NCBI GenBank assembly: GCA_002682825.1
Contig: NOKP01000002.1
Span: 4,818,309-4,882,308, forward strand
DNA: 64,000 nucleotides
Source: Neonectria sp. B-13
Taxonomy: Eukaryota; Ascomycota; Sordariomycetes; Hypocreales; Nectriaceae
Direction: 5' to 3'
The stretch's first letter is position 1; each line of letters opens with the position of its first letter. The notes under the pieces were generated by a model. It did not search any database. It was not told where the DNA came from and saw only the letters and a program-made list of their open reading frames with translations. A program made the position numbers and the translations under genes. This document shows, piece after piece, positions 45,766 through 55,789 of this stretch.

Positions 45766-46505
45766 GTGACATTCGAACTTTGGTATTCTAAGAGCACCAC
45801 TGGCGTGGGCGTGTTTCGCGTCGGCACCACAAACCATAAAAGCAATTTCCACCCCAATCCAACTGTTCCAGGGAGCTTCTACCTGAAGACTAACAGCTTG
45901 ACAGATTATGGCAGACTACATGTGACGGGTGCAATTTCTAGGTGGGTGCATCATCGAATTAATGGTAGTGATGGATTAAATTCAGTTTGTCTTACACGCC
46001 CAATGCTCTGCTGAGTAAGTGGTACGTCTTTCTTTGACATCCTGGATTTTTCATGATTCCGTTGCCCAATAGGAAACAGTTCGGCGTTTCTCATTTGTTT
46101 TATGAGAGGAATGCTTTATTGAGGAGTATTTAGCGTTGACAATTATGTATGTGAACAAGAAAAGAACACTCTGCTTCAAAATGAGCCTGTTGAAGGCTAG
46201 TTCAGAACACATCGTGTCTAGCCAGGAATGGGAGGTAGACAAATATTGCAGGTCTTTATTTGCAAGTCGGGATTTATCGTCCAATAGGAGGGGACGCGTC
46301 GAAACCCATGCTAACGACTTACTTGCGATTGAATCACACTAAAAGCGGGAGGATGGGCGTTTTGATTTCCGGATCGGAGGGAGATCACGTCGACTGTTTC
46401 CCATACAATGAGCAGTTTCAGCTTTCAAAAGTACCCAAGCCTACGCGGCAGTTCAGTTGGTCCCACTTGATCGCATCGCTGTTCGGGAATTGGTTGCTGG
46501 AGTAG
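45766..46505 (+). other. Possible hypothetical gene, exon-like blocks only
   Basis: Two open blocks look more protein-like than chance: 45766-46014 (ELWYSKSTTGVGVFRVGTT, NPTVPGSFYLKTNSLTDYGR) after a pyrimidine tract plus TAG, and 46260-46505 (VGIYRPIGGDASKPMLTTYL, LNHTKSGRMGVLISGSEGD) ending in a stop at 46505. A CAATAG at about 46070 could open a middle exon. No ATG-led first exon is clear and no family is recognised. It may be a small accessory gene, a relic, or chance. Confidence 0.2.
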
Positions 46506-47071
46506 CTGTCACACACAAGTGGAGTCTTTAGAGTTGTATCAGAAATCTGACGCTGTGCCAAGGGGTCGGTCGCTTGGTGTCACATGTCGGAAACATGAAA
46601 TGTCGCTAGGCTAGGTGGATTCAAGGGTTAAATAAACCCAATAGAACACAATTGCCGGGTTTATAAACTTGCCAAGGGTCTCAGCATTGCCAAGTCGGGA
46701 TAACCTCAAACTACAAAGGTCATCGTGGACTCCCACACTCCATACAGCTTGACACCGACTCCAGACACCTGAAAACGGTGGGACTCGTCATCAGGCTGTC
46801 TGAGCCCCAAATAATGGATTCCAGGAGGCTGCGTTCGTAATATCTTAATGCCTCGGGAGTATGCTAGAAGGCGTAAAGCCGAGAGACCGAAATCTTTGAG
46901 TCCCATATCTTGTTCGCGCTCTCCCTTCTGCTTTTCTTTTTTTCTCTTAAAGAAACCAAGCCACTCACTAAGTTCTCTGCATTAATACCATCAGTCACTA
47001 TATCCCTTATTGTTGAGCAGGTCTCACTTCGTTTCTTTCCGCTTATTTAGTCGCTTTCGAAATTTCCAATC
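46506..47071. other. Intergenic, promoter of the cupredoxin gene
   Basis: No gene seen; T- and CT-rich near 46925-46960, then a short leader ending in CCAATCATGC. Confidence 0.5.
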
Positions 47072-47838
47072 ATGCAGGCCTGGTTGGTGTTCGCTTTTTT
47101 AGCAATGGTCACGGCCATGCCACAGCCATTGGTGCTCGTCCCACCAACTGTACCCGCGAAACCACCCTTCAGAAGTACAGATATTTCCTATCAACGTCCC
47201 AAATAGCCAAAGAAAGCTAACAGCCAAGCTAGTTAGAAGGGACCTTCCCATCCAGAAGAGGGCGAACAAACTAATAACAGTCGTCGTCGGGGGCACTCAG
47301 GATACCTTCGTCCCAAATTCCGTCCAGGCGGCCGTGGGCGATGTCATACAGTTCCAGTTCAGCTCGGGCAACCACACTGTTACCCAGAGTAGCGAGGACG
47401 CTCCATGCCAGCCGCTGCAGTTGACGAATCCCGAAGCGATTCACAGCGGTCACATCCCCTATGAGGCAGGCCAAACAACAGTTGGTACCTTCAACATGCC
47501 TGTGACGAATACCGATCCGACATTTTTCTACTGTGCTACTGGGCCTCATTGCCAAAACGGCCAGGTCATGGTTGTCAACCCGTGAGTATCTTTTTACCTG
47601 TTCAAATGATACGTCAAACACTGACAGTACCACAAGAACGAGCGATGAACAGCTTTTGAACTACTCGAAGATTTCGTCGGCAGCTGCTCTCAACGTAGAT
47701 GGGACCAGTGTTGTTGGTGGTACGGTCGGCGAAATATCCCTGGATACTGCCGCGTTCAATCCCCCGGTGGAGGAGGAGGAGCCGGCGCCTCCTGGTGAGG
47801 CTCCGGTAGAGACTCCCGCAGCGACTCCTGCGAAGTGA
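47072..47838 (+). CDS. Secreted cupredoxin-domain (plastocyanin-like) protein
   Basis: Exported blue-copper-fold protein, about 223 residues. Proposed exons are 47072-47174, 47224-47581 and 47628-47838. The first intron (49 bases, AGAA|GTACAG to CTAACAG) is inferred because the signal-peptide frame and the cupredoxin frame differ. MQAWLVFAFLAMVTAM is the signal peptide. Basic pairs (VRR, QKR) before the mature domain suggest Kex2-type processing. The domain shows ITVVVGGTQDTFVPNSV, VGDVIQFQFSSGNHTVTQS with one His ligand, and FFYCATGPHCQNGQVMVVNP with Cys, His and Met in type-1 copper spacing. The C-terminal tail is Pro/Glu/Ala-rich with no GPI signal. Fungal relatives are surface or extracellular serine-rich proteins linked to appressoria or stress; a role here is not shown. 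Confidence 0.75.
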
Positions 47839-49153
47839 AAACCGGCGAGAAAACCGGCTGCAGATGGGAACCCATCTGGCAACTCACCAGTCGGATCTAC
47901 AGCCAAGGTGTACACGGATTTCTTGTCTAGGATTGAAAATTAGGGGGTTTGGAAACAAGACGAGAGTTATTGGTAGTCAACACTGGGCACACCAGGTAAT
48001 TAGGATGAAGGATTTGTAGTCGTAGATTTCTTCTTATGCCGCTGAGCGGTTCATAGCTTCGCTGATGTACAATAAAGTGGACTATTGCATTTAAGTTGGA
48101 CTGCTGCACGCTCAGACAATTTTGAAGAACACTATGTACTCCTGGAATATTAACAAGGCAAAATAAAAGAGCTTCCGCCTAGCCCAGACAAAGTAAAGAG
48201 TTGAGTCAGACCCAAGGCAGATCATGCATGATGTACGCTCGTGCCAGCCAAGCAAAAGAATGAACGGCGCAGTGGGTCAAGATTGCATTGTAATTGCCCA
48301 CCACTTGCAAGTCAGAGTGGTTTCTAATTCTGCCTTGCGTCTCTTCGGCGATAGATAGATGCTACACTAATAATCACTGGCGTGTCTTTCTCGGGGTGCA
48401 CTGGGCCTTAGTAAGGAGGGTTCTTTTGCACTGAATGGGAAAACATCAAGCCGCTGACGACGGTAGTAAGCGATTTCTACGAGGTGAAAAATAAGGGAGG
48501 CCCCCCTTGAGGCTTTGATGCCTAAGTTAAACCAGTCGGATCTGTAATCAGCCCCACGACGCTTCAATAGTCTGGGATTTCCGGGAGGCTGGCATCGGAG
48601 TCACCGCTTCTGGATTGATCTTGCGAGCCAACCAGCTTCGTTCGTGTCAGTCTCTAGAACAATAGAGAGGCTTGAAAATCCCGAGCATTGCCCTCTCAAC
48701 GCGTAGGGCTGAGCGGCTCGTGACGCTGGCGTAGGACTCCTCACAGCCAGAGTCGAGCTAGCTGTGTCTAGCTGGGCCAGAACAAGAAGCAGCAATCCAA
48801 TGGCGTCGCTGTCAGCCTAGGAGGCTTGATCTGGCACACACGTTGATATCCGCCACTAGCGACGTACCGTGATACTATAGGAGGGGAAACGCCCAGGACT
48901 AGCTCAGCTCTGCCAGCCACCAGCCACCAACCCACCTACAGCGTGCTGCAAGGAGGTCACCAACGGCCGGTGGCTTCAGCTTCGCCACTATTGTCCTCGG
49001 TGCCTTGTGTTAGATAAACGGTGATAAAGACATGTTTATTGCCCGTTTCTTCTCAGTCCGCGAACCGTAGTCCTCAAAGTGTGTAGTAAAAGGGGAGCTC
49101 TTGATCGCTCTGCCTACTTCTTTCTTCAACGCGGATATCAATTCTTAGCAATA
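47839..49153. other. Intergenic, no gene seen
   Basis: 3' side of the cupredoxin gene and promoter of the next secreted protein. Only short chance frames. Confidence 0.5.
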
Positions 49154-51001
49154 ATGTTGTTGAAAAGCCTCCTGTCTGGGCTCGCCTTGCCCGTCGCCAT
49201 GGTCCAGGCCGCAGGCTTCAACTGCGCATCGTTTTGGCCTTCCATCAGCCCAGGAGAAAGAAACACTGTCAACGGGAACTGCCAAACGTACCCGGGTTAC
49301 CCCAAGACCATCGGCCAGACCAAAGTCACGGTGGTGTATACAGATGACTGGCAGGGCAATCTCGGTATAATCGACGCCCTTCTGAACGAAGCCATCACCC
49401 AAAGTGTCGCAATCTACAGTACCCTGACACCGCCGCCTGATATGGTCATCATTCTCGGAGCTACAGACAGTGATGCGGCACTCGATACCTCTATGCCCAC
49501 GTCCCCCAGCGGCCCATGCCAGATCCGCAGCTTCAAAGGTTGGGCGACCGGAGAAGCTACGGCGATGTCGCCCGGGGCCATGCAGGCCGTCGCTCATGAA
49601 ATCTATCATTGCGTCCAAGCGAAGATGATTGAATGGAGTTCAGCAGATTCACCTACATTGTGGATATTGGAGTCCTCAAGTGACTACTTCAGCAACGTGG
49701 TCTTCCCTTACGCCAACAGGGAGGTTGACAACGAGGAAAACTACGAGCCCAACAAGCCCATCTGGCAGCAGGCGAACAAGTACGTCTCCAGCCTGTGGTT
49801 CCAATCACTTGAGCGATCTCGGGGAATTGTCTACCTGCACCAGTTCGTCATGTCGACGATCTTCGCGGCCAGCGAAGACGAGGAGCGGGCCCGTCTGTCT
49901 TCCATCCCCGGATTCATCGACGACTTCTACCTCTTTGCGCTCCAATTCTCGTTCGACCGCATTTTCGATACGAGCGGCAAACAACTTCACATCCAAAACG
50001 CGCCTGAATACCAAAATACCATTTGGTCCGTCAACGACGATGCTAGCGAGGGAACTGCCGTGCTGGAGATGACGCCCTTCACCATCTCGGGCTTCACCCT
50101 GAAGCTTGACGCCGGGCAGAATGTCAAGCTTTACGCGTCCACCACGGCTAAGCAACGAGTAGCATGGCGTCGAAAAGGCGAATTAAGCTGGAACGATCTC
50201 CCCAGAGTTGGCTCTAGCGGTGGGTCGGAAGGTGTGGTGATAATCCCGTGCGCCAGCGGTCCCCAGGATATTCGCGTCCTGGTCGTCTCAGGCGAGAACA
50301 AAGCCTCCGACAGAGTGCAAGTTCAGTACACCCAGACGTACAAGGACGACAGTTGCTGTAAACAAGACCCGAAAAAGAGAGACTCAGAAGAATGCCCAAC
50401 AAGCTCGGCCTCCAGTTCGACTGCTACGAGCTCGGCCCCGGAACCTACTGGCACTGACCCCGGATCTGGCTCTTGCTCCGGATCGAGCATTGCTATGGAT
50501 CCCTGCTTGCTCGGTCATTCATGGAGTCTCGACATTCCCAGCACACGCGAGCTCATGAGGAAGCAACTCTCTAAAATACCTGATATAACAATCAACGTCG
50601 TGGACGTGTCCGGCTCTGGTGGCCTGGATTTTGACCAGAAAAACGTCACCTTTACGTACACTGGTCTTACAACAAAAGTGGATTTGTCTGCAGAAGGCGT
50701 TGACTTCCCAATTAACGTGATCATTGATGGAGAGGCTTCGGGCAGGTTCTTCATTAAATCCGGAGGACGCGGCTCTGGGGTTGCCTGCCTCGCCTACACG
50801 AAAGGCTCAGGCACAGCCAGGGCGAATGTGCCGTTCATCGGAGAGCAGGTCTTTGACCTAGCCCCGGGAGGAGGATATCTCCAGAACATGGATATAGCGT
50901 ATACCTGCGGTAATGGTAGGGTAACCATTGCAAGCGCTGGGTCCGAGAGTCCTCTGGACGGAGGTGCTACTTGGGGCCCGCTGGCATACAATGCTGCGTA
51001 G
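49154..51001 (+). CDS. Secreted zincin-like protein with C-terminal beta-rich domain
   Basis: Intronless gene of 615 residues. The start is taken at 49154 because MLLKSLLSGLALPVAMVQA is a signal peptide; the frame is open upstream. Residues about 40-330 look like a metallopeptidase: AVAHEIYHCVQAK has an HExxH motif at His148-Glu149-Ile-Tyr-His152, and WILESSSDYFSNVV places a Glu (173) 21 residues later, the spacing of a gluzincin third ligand. A beta-rich segment follows (TPFTISGFTLKLDAGQNVKL), then a Ser/Thr/Pro/Gly linker (about 412-450) and a C-terminal domain opening DPCLLGHSWSLD and ending CGNGRVTIASAGS. No named peptidase family is recognised, so proteolytic activity is an inference from the motif. 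Codon use is like that of neighbouring genes. Confidence 0.78.
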   Translation: MLLKSLLSGLALPVAMVQAAGFNCASFWPSISPGERNTVNGNCQTYPGYPKTIGQTKVTVVYTDDWQGNLGIIDALLNEAITQSVAIYSTLTPPPDMVIILGATDSDAALDTSMPTSPSGPCQIRSFKGWATGEATAMSPGAMQAVAHEIYHCVQAKMIEWSSADSPTLWILESSSDYFSNVVFPYANREVDNEENYEPNKPIWQQANKYVSSLWFQSLERSRGIVYLHQFVMSTIFAASEDEERARLSSIPGFIDDFYLFALQFSFDRIFDTSGKQLHIQNAPEYQNTIWSVNDDASEGTAVLEMTPFTISGFTLKLDAGQNVKLYASTTAKQRVAWRRKGELSWNDLPRVGSSGGSEGVVIIPCASGPQDIRVLVVSGENKASDRVQVQYTQTYKDDSCCKQDPKKRDSEECPTSSASSSTATSSAPEPTGTDPGSGSCSGSSIAMDPCLLGHSWSLDIPSTRELMRKQLSKIPDITINVVDVSGSGGLDFDQKNVTFTYTGLTTKVDLSAEGVDFPINVIIDGEASGRFFIKSGGRGSGVACLAYTKGSGTARANVPFIGEQVFDLAPGGGYLQNMDIAYTCGNGRVTIASAGSESPLDGGATWGPLAYNAA

Positions 51002-51440
51002 CGAGCTATATGGGGCGGGCAGTTCATTTGCAGTGTTGTTTGAGTCTGTTTTTAGCTTATCTTGCTTGTTTGACAAGGCCATTCGTTGAGATAATTGCAA
51101 AGCTGGACATTGCAGAATTTCAACCGTTGGTTACTATGTTGTTATACTTATTACGATGAATACAAATGCGAAATTGAACAGCATTTTAATGCACTTCACC
51201 GTGCACTAGTCGCATGTGGTTGCATGCTATTTTTAAAGTATTTTATAAGCTTAAAGCCTAAAATTTCGGAATGAGATAATCTCCATCTGAGGCCCAGCTC
51301 TAAAGCAATGATGAGGAGGCTAGATTTACCCTGTTCAAATCATCACGCTTTTACGCTTGTCTGCACTCTATGTAATCAAACAGTTTGGACAACATGAAAT
51401 TGTTTAGCTAGCATTTTCCTTATTGATTAGCATGGCCAGA
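51002..51440. other. Intergenic, AT-rich convergent 3' ends
   Basis: AT-rich sequence between two converging genes. No gene seen. Confidence 0.5.
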
Positions 51441-52718
51441 CTAATTGAGGTCCAATCTTTCATAAGAGACATCCCTCAACACATATCTAACCATCATCAA
51501 CTCGACCTTCTTAGATTCCTCTTTCCACGGCTCATTCTTCATCCACTTGAATATCTCTTGCCGCTCCAGCTCCCAGCTTTCATCTCGCACCTGCTCATCC
51601 CAGACCATTTTCTTCCTACCGCTACCATCTGCCCCAAGGGGTGCTTGAAACCGCCACTTCCTGGCATGGTTTACTACGCGCTGGAGCTGCGTTTTCTTCA
51701 CCCCGAACGTCTCCAGCACAAGTGTAAACGCAAAGCTCGGCCCAAAGAGACCGGCTGTTTGGGTCCACCCTGGCGGAATCAAGAGAGACAGATGGAGCCC
51801 CGAATCATCAGGCGCGACTGTGGCGCCGGGCTCCTCGCTGGGAAGTGGTGGCTCGGTGGCCCATGTCCACCAGTCGCGGCGATTCAACCTGACCACTAGA
51901 TCGCAGACCGGTCGCGCCAGGATGTCGTCAACGATATTTTGACGGACGCCGGTCCCCATCTCTTGAGCAAGCCGCCATACAATGCTAGCAGCATAGGACC
52001 TCGAGTTGTCAAACAGCCCAATCCAAGTGTTAATACCATTGGGTATTCTTTCCTGCCTCAGGGTCATCTCGATTCTCTGGAGCAACAGCAATTGCCACGC
52101 TTGCAGGTGAAACAAACTGATGTCGGCCTCTACCGGCTGCGAGAGATCATAGGTTGGTCGGTCCCCCTCGGAGGCCTCGAAGATGACCAGCGCAGTCTGC
52201 TTCAGCGGGAGGTCCCATGTCTCGGAGTACACAGCGCGACAGGTGCGGAGCAAGGCCCTATCAACGCGACGCGGGCCGGTGTTATCAGGGCGCCACAAAT
52301 TAAGGCGGCGATCATAGGGGCGCTCGGGGTCGAAATGAGTAGCTGTAGCCAGTTGCCAAATCTTATACCGGATTTCGGGGGGTAACTGGAACAATGGGCT
52401 CTGGGGTTGCAGTTGGGTGAAAAGGAAATCGGCCGAGGCGATCAGGGGGAGAGTTTGGGGGGTCGTAGTATGGAAGTCCTCTTGGTTGTTGTCTTGGCTG
52501 TTGTAATCTTCATGGTTGCCTTGGCTGTTGTAATCTTCATTATTGCCGTCGTCTGGATCTTCATCAGAGTCCGAGTCGACTCCATCGATGAAAACAATGT
52601 CGTCGCCACTCTCGTCCATGGTGTATTGATCTGGATCCTCGAGGCAGCCACTTGGAACCTTGGGAGGGGGTCGCTGCTTGATTGGGGTTGGCCACAGGAG
52701 GTGCCTTGGGCTAAACAT
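51441..52718 (-). CDS. 2EXR / F-box-like protein with acidic Asn-rich N-terminus
   Basis: Single-exon gene of 425 residues. An N-terminal acidic tract contains a short internal repeat (NEDYNSQGNHEDYNSQDN) between residues 50 and 80. The conserved core is SPLFQLPPEIRYKIWQLA near residue 110, then RVDRALLRTCRAVYSETWDLPL, the usual two blocks of fungal F-box-like/2EXR proteins. The remainder (LQAWQLLLLQRIEMTLRQE, WTQTAGLFGPSFAFTLVLE, ARKWRFQAPLG) is shared by this subgroup of large family members. Function is not established; no membrane segment or signal peptide. Confidence 0.8.
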   Translation of the reverse strand: MFSPRHLLWPTPIKQRPPPKVPSGCLEDPDQYTMDESGDDIVFIDGVDSDSDEDPDDGNNEDYNSQGNHEDYNSQDNNQEDFHTTTPQTLPLIASADFLFTQLQPQSPLFQLPPEIRYKIWQLATATHFDPERPYDRRLNLWRPDNTGPRRVDRALLRTCRAVYSETWDLPLKQTALVIFEASEGDRPTYDLSQPVEADISLFHLQAWQLLLLQRIEMTLRQERIPNGINTWIGLFDNSRSYAASIVWRLAQEMGTGVRQNIVDDILARPVCDLVVRLNRRDWWTWATEPPLPSEEPGATVAPDDSGLHLSLLIPPGWTQTAGLFGPSFAFTLVLETFGVKKTQLQRVVNHARKWRFQAPLGADGSGRKKMVWDEQVRDESWELERQEIFKWMKNEPWKEESKKVELMMVRYVLRDVSYERLDLN

Positions 52719-53549
52719 GATGTCTGTTGACGGTGCACACTTAAGGATAGTGGGCGTGAAAAGAAAAGAAAAAAGAAAAAGAAAAAGAAAAAGAAAATTA
52801 GGATGACGGATATCGTTGCTTGTCTTTTTATGTCCCCAACCGTGAACCGCGCTGAATTACCTCGTGGTTGCCTGCTGAACCCCGCTACTCCTCAACTTCG
52901 CTTACAGTTATACGAATATGTTCGGTGTACGAATAATGTGCTGATATTTTCGGGCGCAAGGATATTGTGTCATGCAGAATGAAGTGGCAAATTGGATCCC
53001 AGATGTACCGAGTAACCTAGGAGTCAAATATTCAACGAGACCCTTCGATAATTACACAGGCCATGTTTCTGAGCCCAGCTGTTAAAAGGACAGTGCTCAC
53101 AGAAGTTAGTCGTCGCAAGTATCCTGAACCAGGTCACTCAGTGTGTGCATTCTGAGAAAATGTGGCTTGGCCAGGATAGGCTCAAAGCTGGACTGCAGGC
53201 TGAGAATGGGCGACAGAAGGCAGTCTAAAGCAGAATTGGCAAATTACTACTAGTATTAGTACCAATGGCTTTAGTATTAGTATACCTAGGACTTACTTAG
53301 TGGTTTGTGCCTTGGCTTTCATTCTGATTCCCTGAGTCTCTATACTGCAATCTCATGAGCGTTCTACTTGGCTAACTTGGATGTGAGTTCATATGATATT
53401 TCGACATCGCCAAAGGAGCTTCCATTGCCTGATTCGTTCCTTGGGATACATTCATAGTCATGGCAGAAGAAAGGGCAGGAGAATGAGTAGCAACGGAGGG
53501 GTTTGTTCAGTCTCAACCAACCTTTCGTTCATTAAATTCCACTCAGTAA
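52719..53549. other. Intergenic with GA/A-rich microsatellite
   Basis: An (AAAAAG)n-like run lies at 52758-52798, just upstream of the 2EXR start. The rest shows no gene. Confidence 0.5.
52758..52798. repeat. (AAAAAG)n-like microsatellite
   Basis: GAAAAGAAAAG grades into four GAAAAA-type units. Simple sequence in a promoter region. Confidence 0.8.
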
Positions 53550-55234
53550 TTAGAAGCTACTAAGTCTACGAACGTCAGTCCCTATACAAAGGACATCTCT
53601 TAGCCTATGAGACTGTCCGATCATCCAGTCAACCTGCCCCTCGCGACTCGTATTGCCCAAGCCCCCTAGCACACCCCCATCTCCCACGATACCGAGAGCT
53701 TTGTCCAAAGTGCTGTACATCATGTATAAGCCTGACGCTGTCACCTGGCGCCTATGCTCCGCTGTGTCCCAGTGATATATAACACTTTTGTTCGGAGTAG
53801 GCAGTGCTGGAGAAATGGCAGAGGCCTTGTCGCTCACGTCCACTGTAAGATATGGCACACTCGCACAAATTTCGTCAACGAGGAGTTGCGTCCTAGCTAA
53901 CAGGATATTTGGCAGTTCCTTATGATTTTGCGACTGACTTTGGGCCTCCTTGGCTGAGATGGCGATAGTGCACTCGTGGATGAGCGCAAGTACACTCAGT
54001 TCGGTGATTCTCTGGCGGTTCAGTGAGTTGGCTATCGACAAATTGGTGTAGACGGCTGGCATGACTTTCTCGTATAAAGCCGCAGCTTGTATCGACGAGG
54101 TAAGTGTACAACCTAGGACAGGCATCGGCTTCCAAGTTGGCGGGAGGGCGTCCCACCAGAGGTCACATTCGATCGCTAGGCTAGTGGCGCTCGTAAGAAT
54201 ACTATGCAGTTTCGTCTCATCATCGGTACTATTTTCGATTGTATAAGCATCTACCGAATCATGGGAGTCGATGATCTGATGATTCCTCGTCAGCAGATGC
54301 TGAAGCCTGGAAAGCTTGGATGTCAACGTGTCGGCCTCGATCGCCACTCCTTTAGGCTGAGCTCTGACGGCGCCATCCCAAACAGCACTGACAGCCTCAA
54401 GGCCAGCTGGTTCAGTGACTCCGTTCCGATTGTGGTAGAGCAGTCTGTTTCGAGTAGCAATAACGAGGCGCCACGAGATCTCGTCGCGGTAGTTGAGCGG
54501 TCCGCGGTGTTGCAGCAAGGCCACAGATCCAAGTATGTGAGTGCCGGAATGGGACTCGCGATCTTTCCTCCCGAATGTAGCCTTATTACTCTCGTAGGCG
54601 TCCAAAACGAGAGTGGTCATCAACAGCTCGTCCGACTTGCTCTGCATCGGTCCGGCGATGGCTTGATTGGTTTGGGTCAGCGCCTCAGCGTATATCCTAT
54701 GCTCCATGGCAGATTCGTCGCCGCACAGACTGTGCAGATGGGCCACTTGAAGTGCGAGCGCTGTAGTCGCCTTGGATAGCGGAGATGATATACTTGAATT
54801 GGCATACATGGCTGGGAGGATGCCAAAGAAGCTACACGTCGTCTGAACGTCGTGGTTGAAGCTGTAGCGGAGGAAGAAGAAGCCCAAGGCCTTACACTCG
54901 GCGTCTTCAGAAACAATCGGAGGGATGCAGTAGGGGGACTGCAGAGGACTCGAATTGAGCGTCGTCGATCTTCGAGGCGTCAAGGTTGTGCTGCTCTTTT
55001 TCGAATGCCGTCTCACGGTCTTGACCGTTTCGTCCCTGTGCGCCTTTTCGAAAACGTCACCATATCCGGGACATAAAGTTCCTTTCGCTGTGCATTTGAC
55101 GCAAGCCGGCTTTCTTTGATCACACTATCCACCCAGGTCAGGTCAGACAGCAGATCATGGAAAATTGAGCAACTCACCTTGATCCTTCGAGCCCTGCACT
55201 TCCGACAGCCTTTGCTTGGGCCGTTGTATACCAT
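53550..55234 (-). CDS. Zn(II)2Cys6 transcription factor
   Basis: Regulator of 543 residues. Exons are 55178-55234 and 53550-55124, with a 53-base GT-AG intron. The start at 55234 gives the canonical MVYNGPSKGCRKCRARRIK N-terminus; the frame is open for 14 codons further upstream. The zinc cluster is completed after the splice: C-x2-C-x6-C-x6-C-x2-C-x6-C through CDQRKPACVKCTAKGTLCPG, then a basic linker (KTVRRHSKK). The rest has the fungal-specific-TF type II pattern: ALGFFFLRYSFNHDV, LALQVAHLHSLCGDE, LLMTTLVLDAYESNK, THILGSVALLQHRGP and SVLALIHECTIAISA. It is divergent, across 555 bases, to the secreted lipocalin-like protein at 55790, which could be its target. Confidence 0.9.
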
Positions 55235-55789
55235 CTTGAGTCTAATTTTCGAGCCATCCACGAACCATTTACCCACGTAATTTTTAGTTGAAAGGTAGAG
55301 ATTGTGTTGAAGTGATCGCTGACCGACTGCGCCGAGGAAACACAGCCATCCACACGGCGGACCAATGACATTGCTGCGCGAGGATACCCCAACTTGGGTT
55401 AGCTCCGGTATAGGTCTGCTTACACCCGCGGATACGTCGGAAACTTGGCCAGCATCCTACATGTAAGGCATTGATTTAGTTCCAGGGTCCTAAGCCTATC
55501 TTGTAGTGTACTTGCGGTCAGGAGCCTGAAATCGAACATGATGCTTACCTTGATCTTCTCATTTCAACCCTAGGAAACTCAACTTGGAGAGTCCTTGCGA
55601 GATTAACATATGATGACGAAGTCGTCAGTTCGCACAGCCTCAATCCAGACTTGTGATGGACAATTGCTGAACTATAAGTGACCATGTTGAAGCTACAATT
55701 GAAGTATTATTCCCTTCCAGAACCTCACTCACATCTCAATCTTCATCTCATACTAAACAAACATCAAAGAACTCTCTCAAGTTTCAATC
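55235..55789. promoter_or_regulatory. Shared divergent promoter, zinc-cluster regulator and Diels-Alderase-like gene
   Basis: The genes point outward. A TATAAG word lies about 120 bases before the start at 55790, and the leader (CATCAAAGAAC... TTTCAATCATGCG) is CA-rich. CGG-type half-sites occur near 55345-55435 (for example CACGGCGGACC, CCGCGGATACG), but no clear pair was fixed. Confidence 0.35.
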
